DNA of 11,424 nt. Source: Dictyocoela muelleri. Its lineage: Eukaryota > Microsporidia. The stretch lies in contig SDVU01000679.1 of the NCBI GenBank assembly GCA_016256075.1, positions 1-11,424 on the forward strand, in the 5' to 3' direction. Made by a program: the position numbers and the translations under genes. The notes under the pieces were generated by a model that saw nothing but the letters and a program-made list of their open reading frames with translations, did no database searches and was not told the DNA's origin. Positions 1 through 7,852 of the stretch are shown one piece after another (the first letter of the stretch is position 1; every line of letters begins with the position of its first letter).

Positions 1-899
1 CAGATTATTACAGATAAATTGATTTTCTTTTTTTTATCATTTTTCAAAAACGACGAATAATCTCAAAGACGACGAATAACCCGCATGCACCAAGATTTTA
101 AATAAGATTATCAAAAATGATAGTAAAAAATCTTTAAGAAAGGTGGTAAATGAATTTAGTCGGAATGGTGGATGTCTCGTTCTTATGTAACAATAAAAAT
201 TGGCATAATGAAAACTAAAGATTTGCTTATGCACCGATTTGGAAACACTCCTTTCAAAAATTAATATTTCTAGAAGAGAGTCTCTCGCAGAAGAATTTTC
301 ATTTTATTCAAAAGATGAAATTACGAGTATAATTAACAGATGAATCAAGATTCAATTTTTTAAACTTTGATGGAGGGGTTTCTGTTTGGAGAGAAGCCTA
401 AAAGGCTTATAATTAAAAAATCTTGCTCCTACTGTCAAGCACAGAGGCGGAACAGTATGGTCTTGGACTGTTTTTCATATCGATGAATAAGAAAACTTGT
501 GTTTGTAGATAGTAAAATGGATGCTGATTCATACATCGAATCATTAAAAACAATTTCTAAGCTTCTGCTACTTCCATGAACCTGACTGATTATACTTTAG
601 CAAGAAAACGATCCAAAACACACTTAAAATAAGGTAAAGGGTTTTTTTTGCTCATAAGAGAATTGCTTTATTACTATGGCCTTCTCAATCTCCAGATTTT
701 AACCCGATTGAATCTCTAGGGGGGATTATTAAGGGAAATCTTTTCAAATTTACACCTAAAAACAAAGAATAATTAAAGGAATCAATACTCAATGAATGTA
801 ATTCAATAAGCATTTAAACATGTCAAAAGTTGGCATTTAGTTTTGAAAAAAAGAGCCAAAGCAGTTGTTAAAGTTAGAGGGGTACATACAAAATATTAA
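1..899 (+). pseudogene. Decayed Tc1/mariner transposase (5' end outside window)
   Basis: This is a relic of a cut-and-paste DDE transposase of the Tc1/mariner superfamily. Reading through several frames, the pieces appear in family order. A helix-turn-helix-like stretch (KNDSKKSLRKVVNEFS) lies near 109-160. The first catalytic Asp is in DESRF at 339-341, followed by a VSVWREA-like strand. LVFVDSKMDADSYIE lies near 500-540. The second Asp is in QENDPKHT at 610-612. The Glu is in WPSQSPDFNPIES at 710-712. The C-terminus reads KVRGVHTKY with a stop at 897-899, matching the usual GGYTKY end. The roughly 33-residue gap between the second Asp and Glu fits the DD34E class. In-frame stops (for example TAG just before QENDP and TAA just after KHT) and several frameshifts make it non-functional. 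The extreme N-terminus and left inverted repeat would lie upstream of the window. The superfamily is clear; the lineage within it is not. Confidence 0.88.
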
Positions 900-902
900 A
901 TC

Positions 903-1083
903 TTTAATATGCGTTTTTTAACAAAAATTTATTAAAATTACTATAAACCTATTAAAATAAACTTAATATAAAAATTACTTAAAAGTAATACCTTGTAATA
1001 AATTATTTAAAAGTTATTAGAGTGTTTGTATCCTCTCTATTTCTGTTTTATTGCGTGTATTTTAATATGCGTTTTTTTAACAG
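903..1083. repeat. 21-bp direct repeat pair flanking the Tc1 3' region
   Basis: The string TTTAATATGCGTTTTTTAAC occurs at 903-922 and again, with one extra T, at 1061-1081. The first copy begins just after the Tc1 transposase stop. The second directly precedes the core arm of the foldback at 1083. Between them, near 1021-1045, lies a GTTTGTATCCTCTCT segment that could be the 3' terminal inverted repeat of the Tc1 element, but its partner is outside the window. The repeats are seen directly. Their meaning (target duplication, internal subrepeat or remnant of another copy) is not decided. Confidence 0.6.
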
Positions 1084-1291
1084 ACTGTGTATATATTCTG
1101 TAAAAATCAGTTTTCAATATAAGTCCATTTTACCGAATTTTGTAAATTTTAGTCTTTGTGTAAAGTTTACTAAATTCGGTAAAATAGGCTTATATTAAAT
1201 TCTGATTTTTTACAGCATGTATATAGACTATATAAAGAAATGGCAAAGGAAATTTTAATCACACGCATTTGAGGGGAGGTTGTATTTTTTT
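1029..1291. mobile_element. Foldback (palindromic) miniature element 1
   Basis: The sequence folds back on itself. The strong core pairs 1083-1146 with 1167-1231: both arms, read inward, give a TATATA-rich end, CTGTAAAAA, ATCAG, CAATATAAG or TAATATAAG, and a TTTTACCGAATTT block, around a spacer of about 20 bp. A weaker outer extension pairs about 1029-1065 (TCCTCTC through GCGTGTATTTTAA) with 1252-1291 (ATTTTAATCACACGCATTT through GAGGGGAGG). There is no coding capacity. The form is that of a non-autonomous DNA transposon of the miniature inverted-repeat type. The superfamily is not established; the right core arm ends near TATA, compatible with TA-targeting Tc1/mariner relatives. The limits are approximate because the outer arms have diverged. 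Confidence 0.72.
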
Positions 1292-1390
1292 ATAAATTAA
1301 CCTTCATGACAATGAAAAGTAACATATTGGAGAATATAAAAAAAAAATTGCTTACATTTAAATAATATTATTGAAATTTCATGTACAAAA

Positions 1391-2125
1391 ATGTGTAAAT
1401 ACTGTCTCGATTCTGTCAAAATCTTAAGAATAAAATAAACATTTCACAATTTACATCAAGAAAATGTAGCAAAGAAATTATGATTTTTAAAAAACCGCCG
1501 TTTTAATTCGATAATTAACTTTTTAAATACGTTATTTTTAATCGAGGATATTTGCCTGCCAATATGAAAGATATTTTTATATCCTATGATGTTTCTAGGC
1601 AAACAGTAAGGATAATTATTATTTCTATAAGCGAGCTTACAAAAGAGTATCAGCTAATATTATTATAAGTGGTAATAATAGTGTAATTTAAATCGATGAA
1701 TCTAAATTCAGAAAAAGAAAATATAATAGGGAACGATTAATTAAAGGCGCCTGGGTTTTAGGTATGTTAGAGCGAGGATCAAATAAGATAATATTATTTA
1801 ATGTATGCTATAGAAAATAAAATACATTTTTGCCTTTGATTTTAAGACATGTTAGAGAGGGAAGCATTATACATACGGATAATTTGAGGGCATATCTTGA
1901 ATTCCTAAATTCGTTCATGAGATGTTGAACCCTGCCCTAAACTTAGTAGACCCAATTACGAGTGTACATACTAATACTATTTAAGGATTTTGGGCAGATA
2001 TAAAATGTTTCATCCCTAAAAGATATAGAGATGAAAGGCTTATTCAAATTTTTTTAAACTTATACTCTTTTATAAGAAATGAAAAAGCTGACTTGCTTAA
2101 GAAGCTGATTTTCATGGCTAAATAA
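1391..2125 (+). pseudogene. Decayed Merlin (IS1595-like) transposase, copy 1
   Basis: This is a relic of a Merlin-superfamily transposase, the eukaryotic relative of bacterial IS1595/IS1016 enzymes. The N-terminus shows a split zinc ribbon: MCKYC at 1391-1405 and then, in another frame, SRKCSKE near 1460. The catalytic domain follows with IDESKFRKRKYNR (first Asp 1695-1697), GAWVLGMLERGS, TFLPLILRHVREGSIIHTDN (second Asp 1878-1880), then VDPITSVHTNTI and GFWADIKCFIPKRYRDERL, ending LLKKLIFMAK with a stop at 2123-2125. An in-frame TAA at 1982-1984 sits where the catalytic Glu of HTNTIEGFW is expected. Another TAA (1689-1691) precedes IDES where the family usually has Glu. A third follows the CYRK segment, and a frameshift lies near 1916. 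The gene is dead. No convincing terminal inverted repeats were found. The motifs differ from the minus-strand copy at 5297-6505, so at least two Merlin lineages are present. Confidence 0.9.
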
Positions 2126-2547
2126 ATGTAATTTTTTTTTATTATTTTCTTTATTTTTTAAATTTCATTTTATTTGGAACAAGGGTATTTTTTTAAAAAA
2201 AAATGTAAACCCTCAAATATGTATGATATTAGTACTCCAACTCCAAAGAAATTTTTATATTACACCGATAATACCGTATTGCGTAGTTTACGATATTTTT
2301 TTTCTAGAGGTTTGGGGTGCGTAAGGCTGGTAAGAACCAAATATTTAATTGTTTTTTTTCCATTTTTTACAGATCGTCTGGAGTTATATATAAAAGCTGA
2401 TGACCTGTTCGGTATTCGATCTAACTCAAGGTACCAAGCAACCTTTAAACAAAAAAAAACAAAAATCCAGTAACCACAAAAAAATAAAAAAAATATAAGA
2501 TTAAAAAAATTATTAAATATTTTAATAATTTATCTGAAAAACTCTTT
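2126..2547. other. AT-rich stretch, no recognised gene
   Basis: This stretch lies between two Merlin remnants. A plus-strand frame is open for about 100 codons up to a stop at 2471-2473. It lacks a convincing ATG near its start, has no recognisable domain, and is rich in poly-T and poly-A runs. It contains the least AT-rich patch nearby (about 2280-2440), so it may be a decayed element or exon-like remnant, but nothing supports a product. Confidence 0.4.
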
Positions 2548-2700
2548 TAATACCATTTCAAAAACCTTTTAAACTAACCATTATCATAATTGTTTAAAAA
2601 TATTCTCTAAAACTAAATTCTTCAAGCCTAGTATCAATATTTTCACGTTTTATTTATTGCTGTTTTCAAATTTCCCCTTTTAAATATACCCAAAATCCTT
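2548..2700 (-). mobile_element. Merlin transposase C-terminal fragment (copy 3)
   Basis: This roughly 153-bp block is a direct repeat of 5297-5450, with shared landmarks in the same order: TAATACCATTT, CATTATCATAATTG, TTTAAAAAT, CAAGCC.AGTATCAATATT and CCCAAAATCCTT. By eye the similarity is around 80%. In the longer copy this block encodes the stretch after the HTNN motif of a Merlin transposase on the minus strand (KDFG... then a region resembling NIDTWLELFSFRRRFLNNYDN). This copy carries the same residual coding signal but stops abruptly at 2700, inside the HTN(N)xxxF region, so it is a truncated relic of the same family. It has no independent function. Confidence 0.82.
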
Positions 2701-2708
2701 CGATGACA

Positions 2709-2740
2709 GCCCAAAAAAATGTCGAAGGCATTTTTTCGGC
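2709..2740. repeat. Stem-loop with 13-bp arms
   Basis: GCCCAAAAAAATG and CATTTTTTCGGC are near-perfect inverted arms (one mismatch and one slip) around a TCGAAGG loop. The stem-loop begins 8 bp past the breakpoint of the Merlin fragment. Its right half, GGCATTTTTTCGG, recurs at 5275-5287 beside the related Merlin copy, so it may derive from the non-coding 3' end of that transposon family. Confidence 0.6.
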
Positions 2741-3404
2741 TTTATTTATTTGCGTTTTTACCGAAAAAACCCGGGATAATTTTTTGATTATAATTAAACA
2801 TAATTTTTGATTAAAATGTTTTTTATTTAATTTTTTGTTTAATTTAACTGATTTTTATGCAGATAATATAATAAAATAAATAAAAATTTACAGACCCCCA
2901 TTTTATCCAAAATATTTTTTTAATACATAGCAAATAATACATGATAGAGCTACGTAAAACTCTAAATTTTATTAAATTCGTAATTTCCCACAATATTTAC
3001 TCATCCATTACAACGTTTTTAAAATATAAATTCTAAATTTCATATTGTTGATTTTGTGTTTATGTCTTTTTCTTCTGTTTACAGGGAATCAATTGTTTTG
3101 TAGAGAAAATACTTTCCTTGGTGTATACTGTTTTAAAGTTTGTGATGTGCTTAAAAGCTATTTGGAGCGTTGAAATTTCGGATTTTACATGTTCATAAAT
3201 TGTGCAATTTTTTAATCTTAATCAAAGTTCTTTTATCCATTAAATTACTTTTAAATTATTTAAAAGACTGTCAAATAATTATCGGGTCCTTACATTGTTT
3301 TTACATATTCATTTTCAATTGAATTTAAAGGGCCAAAAGCCAAAAAGTAATTAAAATTTAACAAAAAATTAAATAAAAAATTTTTTATTCAAAAATAATA
3401 TTTA
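2741..3404. other. AT-rich spacer without recognisable genes
   Basis: This stretch is almost entirely A/T with long homopolymer runs and stops in all frames. I see no transposase motif, RNA gene or strong inverted repeat in it. It ends at the target duplication of the Ginger-like element. Confidence 0.5.
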
Positions 3405-3409
3405 ATTAT

Positions 3410-3446
3410 TGTGACGGGATTATGGACTCGGGTCTATGGGTACACT
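3410..3446 (+). repeat. Left terminal inverted repeat of the Ginger-like element
   Basis: This arm matches the reverse complement of 5170-5207 over most of its length, including the 13-base block CGGGTCTATGGG plus flanking ACAC. It is the least AT-rich patch for several hundred bases around, so the match is not chance similarity between A/T runs. Confidence 0.82.
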
Positions 3447-3638
3447 CTTTTTTAAAAAAAATAATAAAAATGTTTTTTTAAATAAAATATTTATATTTTT
3501 TTAAAAAATATTAATTCGACAATAAAAAGTTTTTAAATTTGAGATAAGGAGTATTATTTTATTTTTTTATGTAAAAATAGAAAAAAAATAATTAACTGTT
3601 TTTAATTATAAAATATAAGAATCTTATAAGATCATAAT

Positions 3639-4962
3639 TTAATCAATAGGTGCTAAATATCGAGTAGACACACCCGATATTATTATATTCTCATTATCAT
3701 CTGATCTTATGCAGAAATTCCCGACATTGTCAAAACTTATTATTGAATATATTGTTGTATCGAGATGATCATAAAAATCCAATCTTCTCGTATTTCTATT
3801 ATTATCCAAATGCGTTCTTCTAATTACTTTACGTCCAACTAGAAATTGTGTGGTGTCAAACGGCCAAATAATTCCTGTTATCAATCTTTCTGATACCATA
3901 TCACTGTTATAAATAGCCTGAGATCTTATAATTTGCAAATCATCAATATTCCCAGAATCATGTATGATGATATCATTTACAGCGTCTCTATCGGATTGAA
4001 TATAGTCATCTATTTCAGATAAATTCTTGTTTAAATCATCTTCCTTATACTGTCTTTCTAAACAATCGTCTACCGAGCTTCCAAACATTTATGTGAATAG
4101 AGAATGCCTGGTCGTTTCATGTAAATAACAATTATAAGAATATGTTATGTCTTTATACAAAGATGACCATTTACCCGGTATATTTAGACTATAACAGGTA
4201 CTAGTTATACCAAATTTAAAGGTTTGATTCTAACGTTTGATTTGACCCCGAATCCATTGATATTGTGATCTTCCTCTGATATGCTTTATATTAAATTTTT
4301 CATATAAGTTATTCATAAGATTGTTGCAAAATTTACTTCCGTTATCCCTATGAATTATGAATAGTTGACCAAACGATTAAATATTTTCTTTTAGAGACAA
4401 TATTACATCATCAGCACTTTTTGTACTTAATGCAGAAGTCCAAACGTATTTAGAAAAACTGTCTATAGCGACCAGTAATCTACTTATAACCATCATTTAT
4501 TTCTGAATATCGCTTTAAATCAATTAAATCAATGAGAACCTTTCTATAATTTAATATGCTAGAATATTTTTAATGGTTTAGCGCGTATTCATCAAATTTC
4601 GTGATGTCTTTGCGGACAACGACTAAGATTTCTTCAATTTCAGATCTATTGTAATTATATAGTTTTGTTTTCAGGCAAATTAGTTTATCTATGTCTGCCA
4701 GGATATCCGTTTTCAACATGAATTAATCGTAAAAAATTGTTTTTGGATTTCCTTTCTTCTATATTATAAAATCTTAATAACGACGTTGTTGTTTTTTTAA
4801 AATAGATGTTTACGCTATCATTTTCTTTAATGCCAAATTTCCTAGATAAAAATTTAAAATTTCTTCTGTCATTTTTATTCTGTAAACTATTGTGTAGCAA
4901 TAAAAATTAAGATAATTATAAACTTCGGCACGTTGGGTATTATTTAATTGAATAAGTTTCAT
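3639..4962 (-). pseudogene. Integrase-type transposase of the Ginger-like element, broken
   Basis: The gene is read leftward. A likely start ATG at 4960-4962 begins MKLIQLNNTQRAEVYNYL. Recognisable separate segments then follow: a region with LIHVENGYPGR (4685-4750), like the H...GHPGR part of the zinc-binding N-terminal integrase domain; YNYNRSEIEEIL (about 4620-4660), like the YxNITREEIExFL helix; a catalytic-core start AIDSFSKYVWTSAL (about 4430-4480); and RDNGSKFCNN (about 4320-4350). The largest open piece, 3639-4088, begins MFGSSVDDCL and resembles the (SPYE)xxFG linker and C-terminal region of Ginger2/KRBA2-type integrases. The protein would bind the element's ends and catalyse strand transfer. 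It is in several pieces and not expected to be active. The family call is by motif recognition only. Confidence 0.75.
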
Positions 4963-5169
4963 ATAAGTGCCTAAAATAAAATTTACTATTTATAACATAA
5001 AAATGATTTCATTATAATTCTATTAAAAACACAACAAAAAAAATCTTTTCACTGAAAATTTTAATTTCAATTTCATAAATACATTTAACAATCATTTTTG
5101 ATTTAAAACCATTTTTTTTCACTTTTCAAAATTATTTTTCAATTTTCAAAAAAAAAAAATTCAAAAAGG

Positions 5170-5207
5170 GTGTTCCCATAGACCCGGACATTTATAATCC
5201 CGTGTCA
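5170..5207 (-). repeat. Right terminal inverted repeat of the Ginger-like element
   Basis: This is the partner of the arm at 3410-3446. On the plus strand it contains GTGTTCCCATAGACCCGG, a variable ACATTTA, and ATAATCCCGTGTCA at the very end. Confidence 0.82.
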
Positions 5208-5228
5208 ATTATTATCAAAAAAATTATT

Positions 5229-5279
5229 CGCGTTTTTAGTAAAAATGCGAATGGATAAAAACAATTATGCCTTCGGCAT
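5229..5279. repeat. Two adjacent short palindromes near the Merlin 3' end
   Basis: CGCGTTTTTAGTAAAAATGCG at 5229-5249 folds as a 9-bp stem with one G:T or mismatch position. ATGCCTTCGGCAT at 5267-5279 is a perfect 5-bp stem with a TTC loop. The second is followed by the GGCATTTTTTCGG string shared with 2728-2739. They lie just beyond the C-terminal coding end of Merlin copy 2 (minus strand) and could belong to that element's terminal region. Confidence 0.5.
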
Positions 5280-5569
5280 TTTTTCGGGATGCCTCTAATA
5301 CCATTTTAAAACCCTTTTAAACTGATTCATTATCATAATTGTTTAAAAATCTTCTCCTAAAACTAAATAATTCAAGCCAAGTATCAATATTTTCAGGTTT
5401 ATTTCATTGTTGTTTTCGCATTTTCCATTTTAAATATGCCCAAAATCCTTAGTATTATTAGTATGTACGCCCATATCATTTATAAACCCTTCAGAATGGT
5501 TCACAAATTTATGTTTTAAACATAAATTTTCACTAACACCAGGGTAAGATAGTTGCCCATCTGTGAATA

Positions 5570-5975
5570 CCCTAGAACAGTGTTTCCCACCCTATTTAAT
5601 TTCATGTTACCCCCTAGCCGAAAAAAAAATTTGTTTTCCCCCCATTATAAAGCAATAGGTATTTATAAAACAAATTTCTAATTATTTTTATTTATTTATG
5701 TAATTAAAAGCCGCCAAATAAAATTATTTATTTAATGAGACGATTGACTCTGATGTTTATTACAGAGTGATTTAAATTAGGTTTGAAGTTTGAAAGTTTA
5801 GGTCCTAGATACTTTAATTTAAATAGCTCCTCCCTTGAAAATACAACCCCCAGAAAATCCAAATTGCTGGCCAGAAAATCTATATTGTTTCCCCTTAAAA
5901 CTCCAATGACACCCTGAATCTCCAATGACCCTCTTCGGGGTGAATATGCACCCCTTTGGCAAATATGCCCTAGAA
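5570..5975. repeat. 8-bp target-site duplication CCCTAGAA
   Basis: CCCTAGAA occurs at 5570-5577 and 5968-5975, exactly at the two ends of the miniature element. An 8-bp duplication is the hallmark of hAT transposition. Collapsing the two copies to one gives a continuous Merlin reading frame, IIDVCSRVFTDG, on the minus strand, so this is a true insertion footprint. Confidence 0.92.
5578..5967. mobile_element. hAT-type miniature transposon inserted in Merlin copy 2
   Basis: This 390-bp element has hAT-like short ends. The left end begins CAGTGTTTCCCA. The right end, reverse-complemented, begins CATATTTGCCAAAGGGG. Both resemble the CAGTGxTTCCCAAxxGGGG type of hAT terminus, though the right arm differs by a one-base gap. 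It is flanked by the 8-bp duplication CCCTAGAA. There is no transposase-like coding sequence, so it depended on an enzyme from elsewhere. Open frames crossing its right edge on the minus strand are chimeras of Merlin and miniature-element sequence, not genes. It is younger than the Merlin copy it interrupts. Confidence 0.87.
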
Positions 5976-6544
5976 CATACATCAATTATACAATCAAGTG
6001 CATTTGTTAGAGATGGTATCTTTCTATTTTCTACTCGTTTTAAAATGAAATTTTTCACTAGTGAATCATCGATTGTTTCCAAAATCGAAATTATATCTTT
6101 AATCGAATCATCCATGTCTGTGGGGTTTTTAATAACTCATCTTCTTATATTACAGTCTCATCTGCTTCAACTGATCTACCTATTCCACCTAAAAGAATTT
6201 TGTATCCAGTGTTTTTTATTTTTATGCCATTCTTAATTTTTTTTTTTGCATTGAATATGGTTTCATTAGTTATATTGGAGCACGTATATTTTATTTGAGA
6301 GCGCTTATGATTCACTAATAAACAATAAATTAAAAATAAATAAATGTTTTGGGGATATTTGTATTGAAAACAGATTGCTTTTTGACATTTGCTGTTTTTA
6401 AATCTATGCAATAAACGTTCCTTCCCTCTTTCTTTATAAATTTTCAATGGGATTAAAATATCCACAGACTAAGCAATTTATTTTATTTTCAATACAGAAA
6501 ATCATTGTTTTTTTTTCAATATTAGCAAAAATTTCAGAGTTAAA

Positions 6545-6573
6545 AGCAATAACCATATGGGGTTATTTTTTGC
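6545..6573. repeat. Stem-loop upstream of Merlin copy 2
   Basis: GCAATAACC and GGTTATTTTTTGC form an imperfect stem around CATATGG. It lies about 40 bp beyond the Merlin N-terminal ATG, where the outer end of that transposon is expected, but no clear match to the sequence at the other end was found. Confidence 0.4.
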
Positions 6574-7427
6574 TTTGTTCGGAAATTGCCAACTTTTTTT
6601 AATATAACCGAATACCAAACAAGACCCCAAAATCTTTATAAATATAAAAATAATAATGAATTCAGAACTTACATTAAAATGATTTTTTTAATTTCAATTG
6701 TAACTAATGATAAAAATTATTAAGATATGAAAATTCTAAAAATCTTTATTCGAACAAAATTTCAGAAAAAATCAGAAATCGCTTTCTAAAATTCTTCAAA
6801 ATCATTTATATATAATCAGACAAATGAAAATTTTAGATTGGGATTGTAGTGAGCGGGTTCTTAAGGAATTCCTTTGACAAAAATATATGTGAGGGATTTC
6901 TCAGATCGTTAAATGCATTTTTTAAATTTTACCATCCTAATTTGATAAAATTAATAATTGTTTCAAAACACAAAATCATTTGCAAGATCAAAAATAATCT
7001 AAACTCTAAATTTTCAATCATCAGGAGACCGGATTCTTAAACTATGAATAGACTTTCAAATTTAAAAACAAAAATTGCACAAGCTGATGTTTACTATGTC
7101 TTGTTTTTTTCTCAAAGTAATCGTTACAGTCTATGAGTTTAGTATTCAAAAAAAATTTATATCCACTTTTTGTTAAATATCAATGTTTTAAAAAATTTGA
7201 TTATTTTTTTTCATTGTCAAGAAAGGTATTTATCTTAAAAAATAGCTACTTTTTTCCAGCCGAAATGGATGAGTTCATAATTAACAGAATAAATGTTCAG
7301 AAATTTTTGTATTTATTTGTTTAGAGAAAAAATCTCAAACGATATTACTCTATGTTTCTTTTATTATTAAAGAAAAAATATTTGATTTTTTTCTTTTTTA
7401 TGTTTTTAAATTATATTTATTTGTGAA
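6574..7427. other. AT-rich spacer without recognisable genes
   Basis: Two short plus-strand frames of about 63 codons occur (6849-7040 and 7133-7324). They start at GTG and TTG-like codons, are dominated by Phe, Lys, Ile and Asn, and match nothing I recognise. They are what such base composition produces by chance. No RNA gene or inverted repeat stands out. Confidence 0.5.
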
Positions 7428-7705
7428 TAGTATCAATTTTGCCCCTAATTTCGTAAGCGTACGTGTCAACTCATAAAAAATGATTTTATTTTTGAAAAAT
7501 CATAGTTAAATGCTGGAGATAAATATTTATATGTCTATAATATTTTACATTTTCTATATTTAAGATTTTGCCTCAAATATAAGAAATATAAAATATTATA
7601 GACATTAAATATTTATCTCCAGTATTGATTTATGATTTTTAAAATTTTAAATAATTTTTTATAAGCTCTTAGATAGCTTACTAAATTTGGGTAAAAAAGA
7701 TGCTA
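7428..7705. mobile_element. Foldback miniature element 2 (TA ends)
   Basis: A near-complete palindrome pairs 7428-7562 with about 7575-7705. Read inward, the left arm gives TAGTATCAATTTTGCCCC, ATTTCGTAAGC, ATAAAAAATGA, CTGGAGATAAATATTTA and TGTCTATAATATTTTA. The right arm gives TAGCATCTTTTTTACCC, ATTTAGTAAGC and the same inner blocks. The inner 50 bp match almost perfectly and the outer parts are more diverged. Both ends abut TA, consistent with a Tc1/mariner-type miniature element. It has no coding capacity and lies about 150 bp past the stop codon of the J-protein gene. Confidence 0.85.
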
Positions 7706-7852
7706 GCCCCGTTATTTTAAAAAAATAAATAAATTTTTTTAAGTGTAATTAATTAAGATTATTATAAAATTTGTCTATTTATAGCTATTTAAAAAATAAA
7801 ACATATAATTATAGTTCGATTAATTTCTCATCTAATATAATTATCAAAATTT
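7706..7852. other. Short AT-rich 3' flank of the J-protein gene
   Basis: This is the 3' side of the minus-strand gene and separates its stop codon from foldback 2. It is nearly all A/T. No standard AATAAA polyadenylation signal is evident on the minus strand immediately after the stop. Confidence 0.4.

Larger units (their letters stand above)
3410..5207 (-). mobile_element. Ginger-like DNA transposon with integrase-type transposase, broken
   Basis: This element is about 1.8 kb and bounded by imperfect terminal inverted repeats. The left end (3410-3446) reads inward TGTGACGGGATTAT, then CGGGTCTATGGG, then ACAC. The right end (5170-5207), reverse-complemented, reads TGACACGGGATTAT, then CCGGGTCTATGGG, then ACAC. 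Ends are TG...CA and flanked by a 5-bp duplication. The interior holds one transposase gene on the minus strand with retroelement-type integrase features, and no sign of reverse transcriptase, protease, capsid, polymerase or LTRs. Cut-and-paste elements of this layout are the Ginger class, whose transposases resemble Gypsy integrases. The gene is broken in several places. The intact-looking ends and visible duplication suggest moderate age. A shortened derivative of a larger integrase-bearing element is the main alternative. Confidence 0.78.
3405..5212. repeat. Target-site duplication around the Ginger-like element
   Basis: ATTAT occurs at 3405-3409 and 5208-5212, directly outside the terminal inverted repeats. 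If element ends are placed at TG...CA (3410 and 5207), the duplication is 5 bp. The matching run is actually AATTATT on both sides (3404-3410 and 5207-5213), so the exact ends are ambiguous by one base. Confidence 0.68.
5297..6505 (-). pseudogene. Decayed Merlin (IS1595-like) transposase, copy 2, split by a hAT miniature element
   Basis: This is read leftward from an ATG at 6503-6505. A zinc ribbon appears as CLVCGY near 6455-6470 and RFKNSKCQKAICF near 6365-6405, in a different frame. Next come a helical segment LVNHKRSQIKYT and ILLGGIGRSVEADETVI with the first catalytic Asp at 6160-6162. After a frameshift near 6150 come VIKNPTDMDDSIKDIISIL, then FILKRVENRKIPSLTNALDCIIDVCSR. The frame is interrupted by the miniature element at 5578-5967 and resumes at VFTDGQLSYPGV (second Asp 5559-5561), KHKFVNHSEGFINDMGVHTNN. 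At the expected catalytic Glu the codon is Lys (5448-5450), and the Trp of the FW pair is Gly. So it is dead by frameshifts, insertion and loss of the active site. It is the same family as the fragment at 2548-2700 and distinct from copy 1. Confidence 0.9.

Noticed and set aside
37-234. Minus-strand frame of 65 codons
   Set aside because: It overlaps the helix-turn-helix remnant of the plus-strand Tc1 transposase and has only Phe/Leu-rich composition.
1689-1984. Altered genetic code with TAA read as Glu, because two TAA codons in Merlin copy 1 stand at expected Glu positions
   Set aside because: Other stops and frameshifts in the same copy lie at non-Glu positions, and other relics show TAG at Gln and TAA at Ser positions. 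Ordinary decay explains it.
2174-2473. Plus-strand frame of about 100 codons as a gene
   Set aside because: It has no ATG at its start, no recognised motif, and it lies between transposon relics. Kept only as a note on the stretch.
3410-5207. LTR retrotransposon or Polinton
   Set aside because: Ends are inverted rather than direct repeats, the element is only about 1.8 kb, and no reverse transcriptase, protease, polymerase or capsid signal is present. The integrase alone fits Ginger better.
5728-6115. Two minus-strand frames of 85 and 98 codons
   Set aside because: They lie in, or run from Merlin copy 2 into, the hAT miniature element and are chimeric or chance. The second holds real Merlin sequence only up to IIDVCSR.
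5925-6236. Plus-strand frame of 103 codons
   Set aside because: It is antisense to Merlin copy 2 and the miniature element, with no recognisable domain.
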